From Gemmobacter megaterium (GTDB taxonomy: Bacteria > Pseudomonadota > Alphaproteobacteria > Rhodobacterales > Rhodobacteraceae): a stretch of DNA of 64,000 nt. The translations under genes were made by a program, and so were the position numbers. The DNA lies in assembly GCF_900156815.1 (NCBI RefSeq), contig NZ_FTOT01000005.1, positions 1-64,000 on the forward strand, written 5' to 3'. Positions 63,399 through 64,000 of this stretch are shown piece after piece (positions within the stretch are counted from its first letter, which is position 1; each line of letters opens with the position of its first letter). The notes below the pieces were generated by a model. It was not told the origin of the DNA. It did no database searches and worked only from the letters and a program-made list of their open reading frames with translations.

Positions 63399-63686
63399 AT
63401 GAGCGATGTAATCGAGACCATTGTGGCGGAACTGTCCAGCAAGGACACATCCGGCTTCAGCGGCACGGCGAAATTCGTCATCACGGGCGAGGGCTCGGTC
63501 ATGATGGATGCCGAAGGTGTTCGTGCGGGCGACGACGAGGCGGATGTCACGCTGAGCGCCGATCTGGACGTCTTTCGCGCCATTTTCGAAGGCGACATGA
63601 ACCCGACCATGGCCTTCATGTCTGGCAAGCTGAAAATCGACGGGTCGATGGGCAAGGCCATGGCGCTGGCCTCGGTTTTGTCGTGA
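63399..63686 (+). CDS. SCP2 sterol-carrier-domain protein
   Basis: A 95-residue single-domain SCP2 protein (MSDVIETIVAELSSKDTSGFSG, ADVTLSADLDVFRAIFEGDM, NPTMAFMSGKLKIDGSMGKAMALASVL). The fold binds hydrophobic ligands such as acyl chains; the bacterial role is unclear. The ATG at 63399 has an AAGGA site ten bases upstream; the ATG at 63390 is too close to that site. It overlaps the next start (GTGA). Confidence 0.9.
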   Translation: MSDVIETIVAELSSKDTSGFSGTAKFVITGEGSVMMDAEGVRAGDDEADVTLSADLDVFRAIFEGDMNPTMAFMSGKLKIDGSMGKAMALASVLS

Positions 63687-64000
63687 TCCCGGCACCCTGC
63701 CTGGAGGATGGCCATGGCGGCGGACAGGCGCTGTGGCTGACCTGCGCAGACGGGGTGCGGATTCGGGTTGTGCTCTGGGCCAATGTGGGCGCGCGCGGCA
63801 CCGTGCTCATTCTGCCGGGGCGCACCGAACATGCCGAAAAATACGGACCGACCGCAGCCCGGCTTGCCGCGGCGGGATATGCCGCTGCTGCAATCGACTG
63901 GCGGGGGCAAGGATTGGCGGATCGCCTGCTGCCGGACCCGCGCAAGGGGCATGTCGGGCGGTTCGCCGACTATCAACTGGATCTGTCGGCGTTTCGCAGG
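63683..64000 (+). CDS. Alpha/beta hydrolase (lysophospholipase / S33-type), cut by window end
   Basis: The first 106 codons of an alpha/beta hydrolase of the lysophospholipase type. Seen: LILPGRTEHAEKYGPTAARL and AAIDWRGQGLADRLLPDP, the oxyanion-hole and strand regions of the family. The catalytic Ser is beyond the window edge. GTG at 63683 overlaps the SCP2 stop by four bases (GTGA) and is the likely start; the nearby ATGs are out of frame. Likely a lipid-related pair with the SCP2 gene. Confidence 0.85.
   Translation, partial: MIPAPCLEDGHGGGQALWLTCADGVRIRVVLWANVGARGTVLILPGRTEHAEKYGPTAARLAAAGYAAAAIDWRGQGLADRLLPDPRKGHVGRFADYQLDLSAFRR

Overview
The window is a high-GC alphaproteobacterial chromosome segment, most likely from the order Rhodobacterales (Rhodobacter/Paracoccus/Roseobacter relatives). 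The evidence is the block tolQRAB-pal-cpoB-tilS-ftsH, the block helicase-S4-fdxA-carD, a membrane-anchored cytochrome c divergent from prephenate dehydratase, a pccR-type XRE regulator, a fused PntA, and an RTX protein with a C-terminal Hint domain. No tRNA, rRNA, insertion sequence, prophage or CRISPR array was seen.

Layout, left to right. 1-6.2 kb: a five-gene peptide-type ABC importer operon behind an unusual G-free leader tract. 6.5-8.8 kb: a YeeE/YedE thiosulfate-type transporter converging with a DUF3422 membrane protein. 9.1-16.6 kb: a urease cluster (ureD-A-J-B, then a Tat-exported cyclase-family hydrolase, a CxxC carboxymuconolactone-decarboxylase-family protein and a 103-aa protein, then ureC, a 75-aa protein, ureE-F-G). 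16.7-19.8 kb: pntAB transhydrogenase. 20-22 kb: an SDR, a membrane LytTR regulator and a hotdog thioesterase. 22-24.7 kb: folD and fhs (one-carbon metabolism). 24.9-33.5 kb: ftsH, tilS and the complete Tol-Pal envelope system, all on the minus strand. 33.6-38.8 kb: an ScfR/PccR-type regulator, then the choline importer choXWV with divergent betI. 38.9-43.7 kb: a 1612-residue RTX/Hint protein. 44-46.5 kb: an MFS exporter and a glycosyltransferase. 46.6-52.5 kb: the yejABEF peptide importer. 52.6-56.9 kb: cytochrome c, pheA and pheT. 57.2-64 kb: a Wza-like lipoprotein, carD, fdxA, an S4 protein, an SUV3-like helicase, a TPR protein, an SCP2-domain protein and the start of an alpha/beta hydrolase.

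A recurrent theme is nitrogen and small-solute scavenging: two peptide importers, a choline importer and urease with its own nickel permease. The rest is core envelope and housekeeping functions.

The most unusual observations are as follows. A YejA-type periplasmic binding protein carries an internal pair of predicted transmembrane helices. Three non-urease genes sit between ureB and ureC, one of them with a CxxC ahead of its Tat motif. A structured intergenic element occurs in two copies whose hairpins keep pairing while the sequence changes. Perfect hairpins sit exactly between the binding-protein and permease genes of two different ABC operons. Paired TTTGCAAA boxes flank the likely promoter of the ScfR-type regulator.
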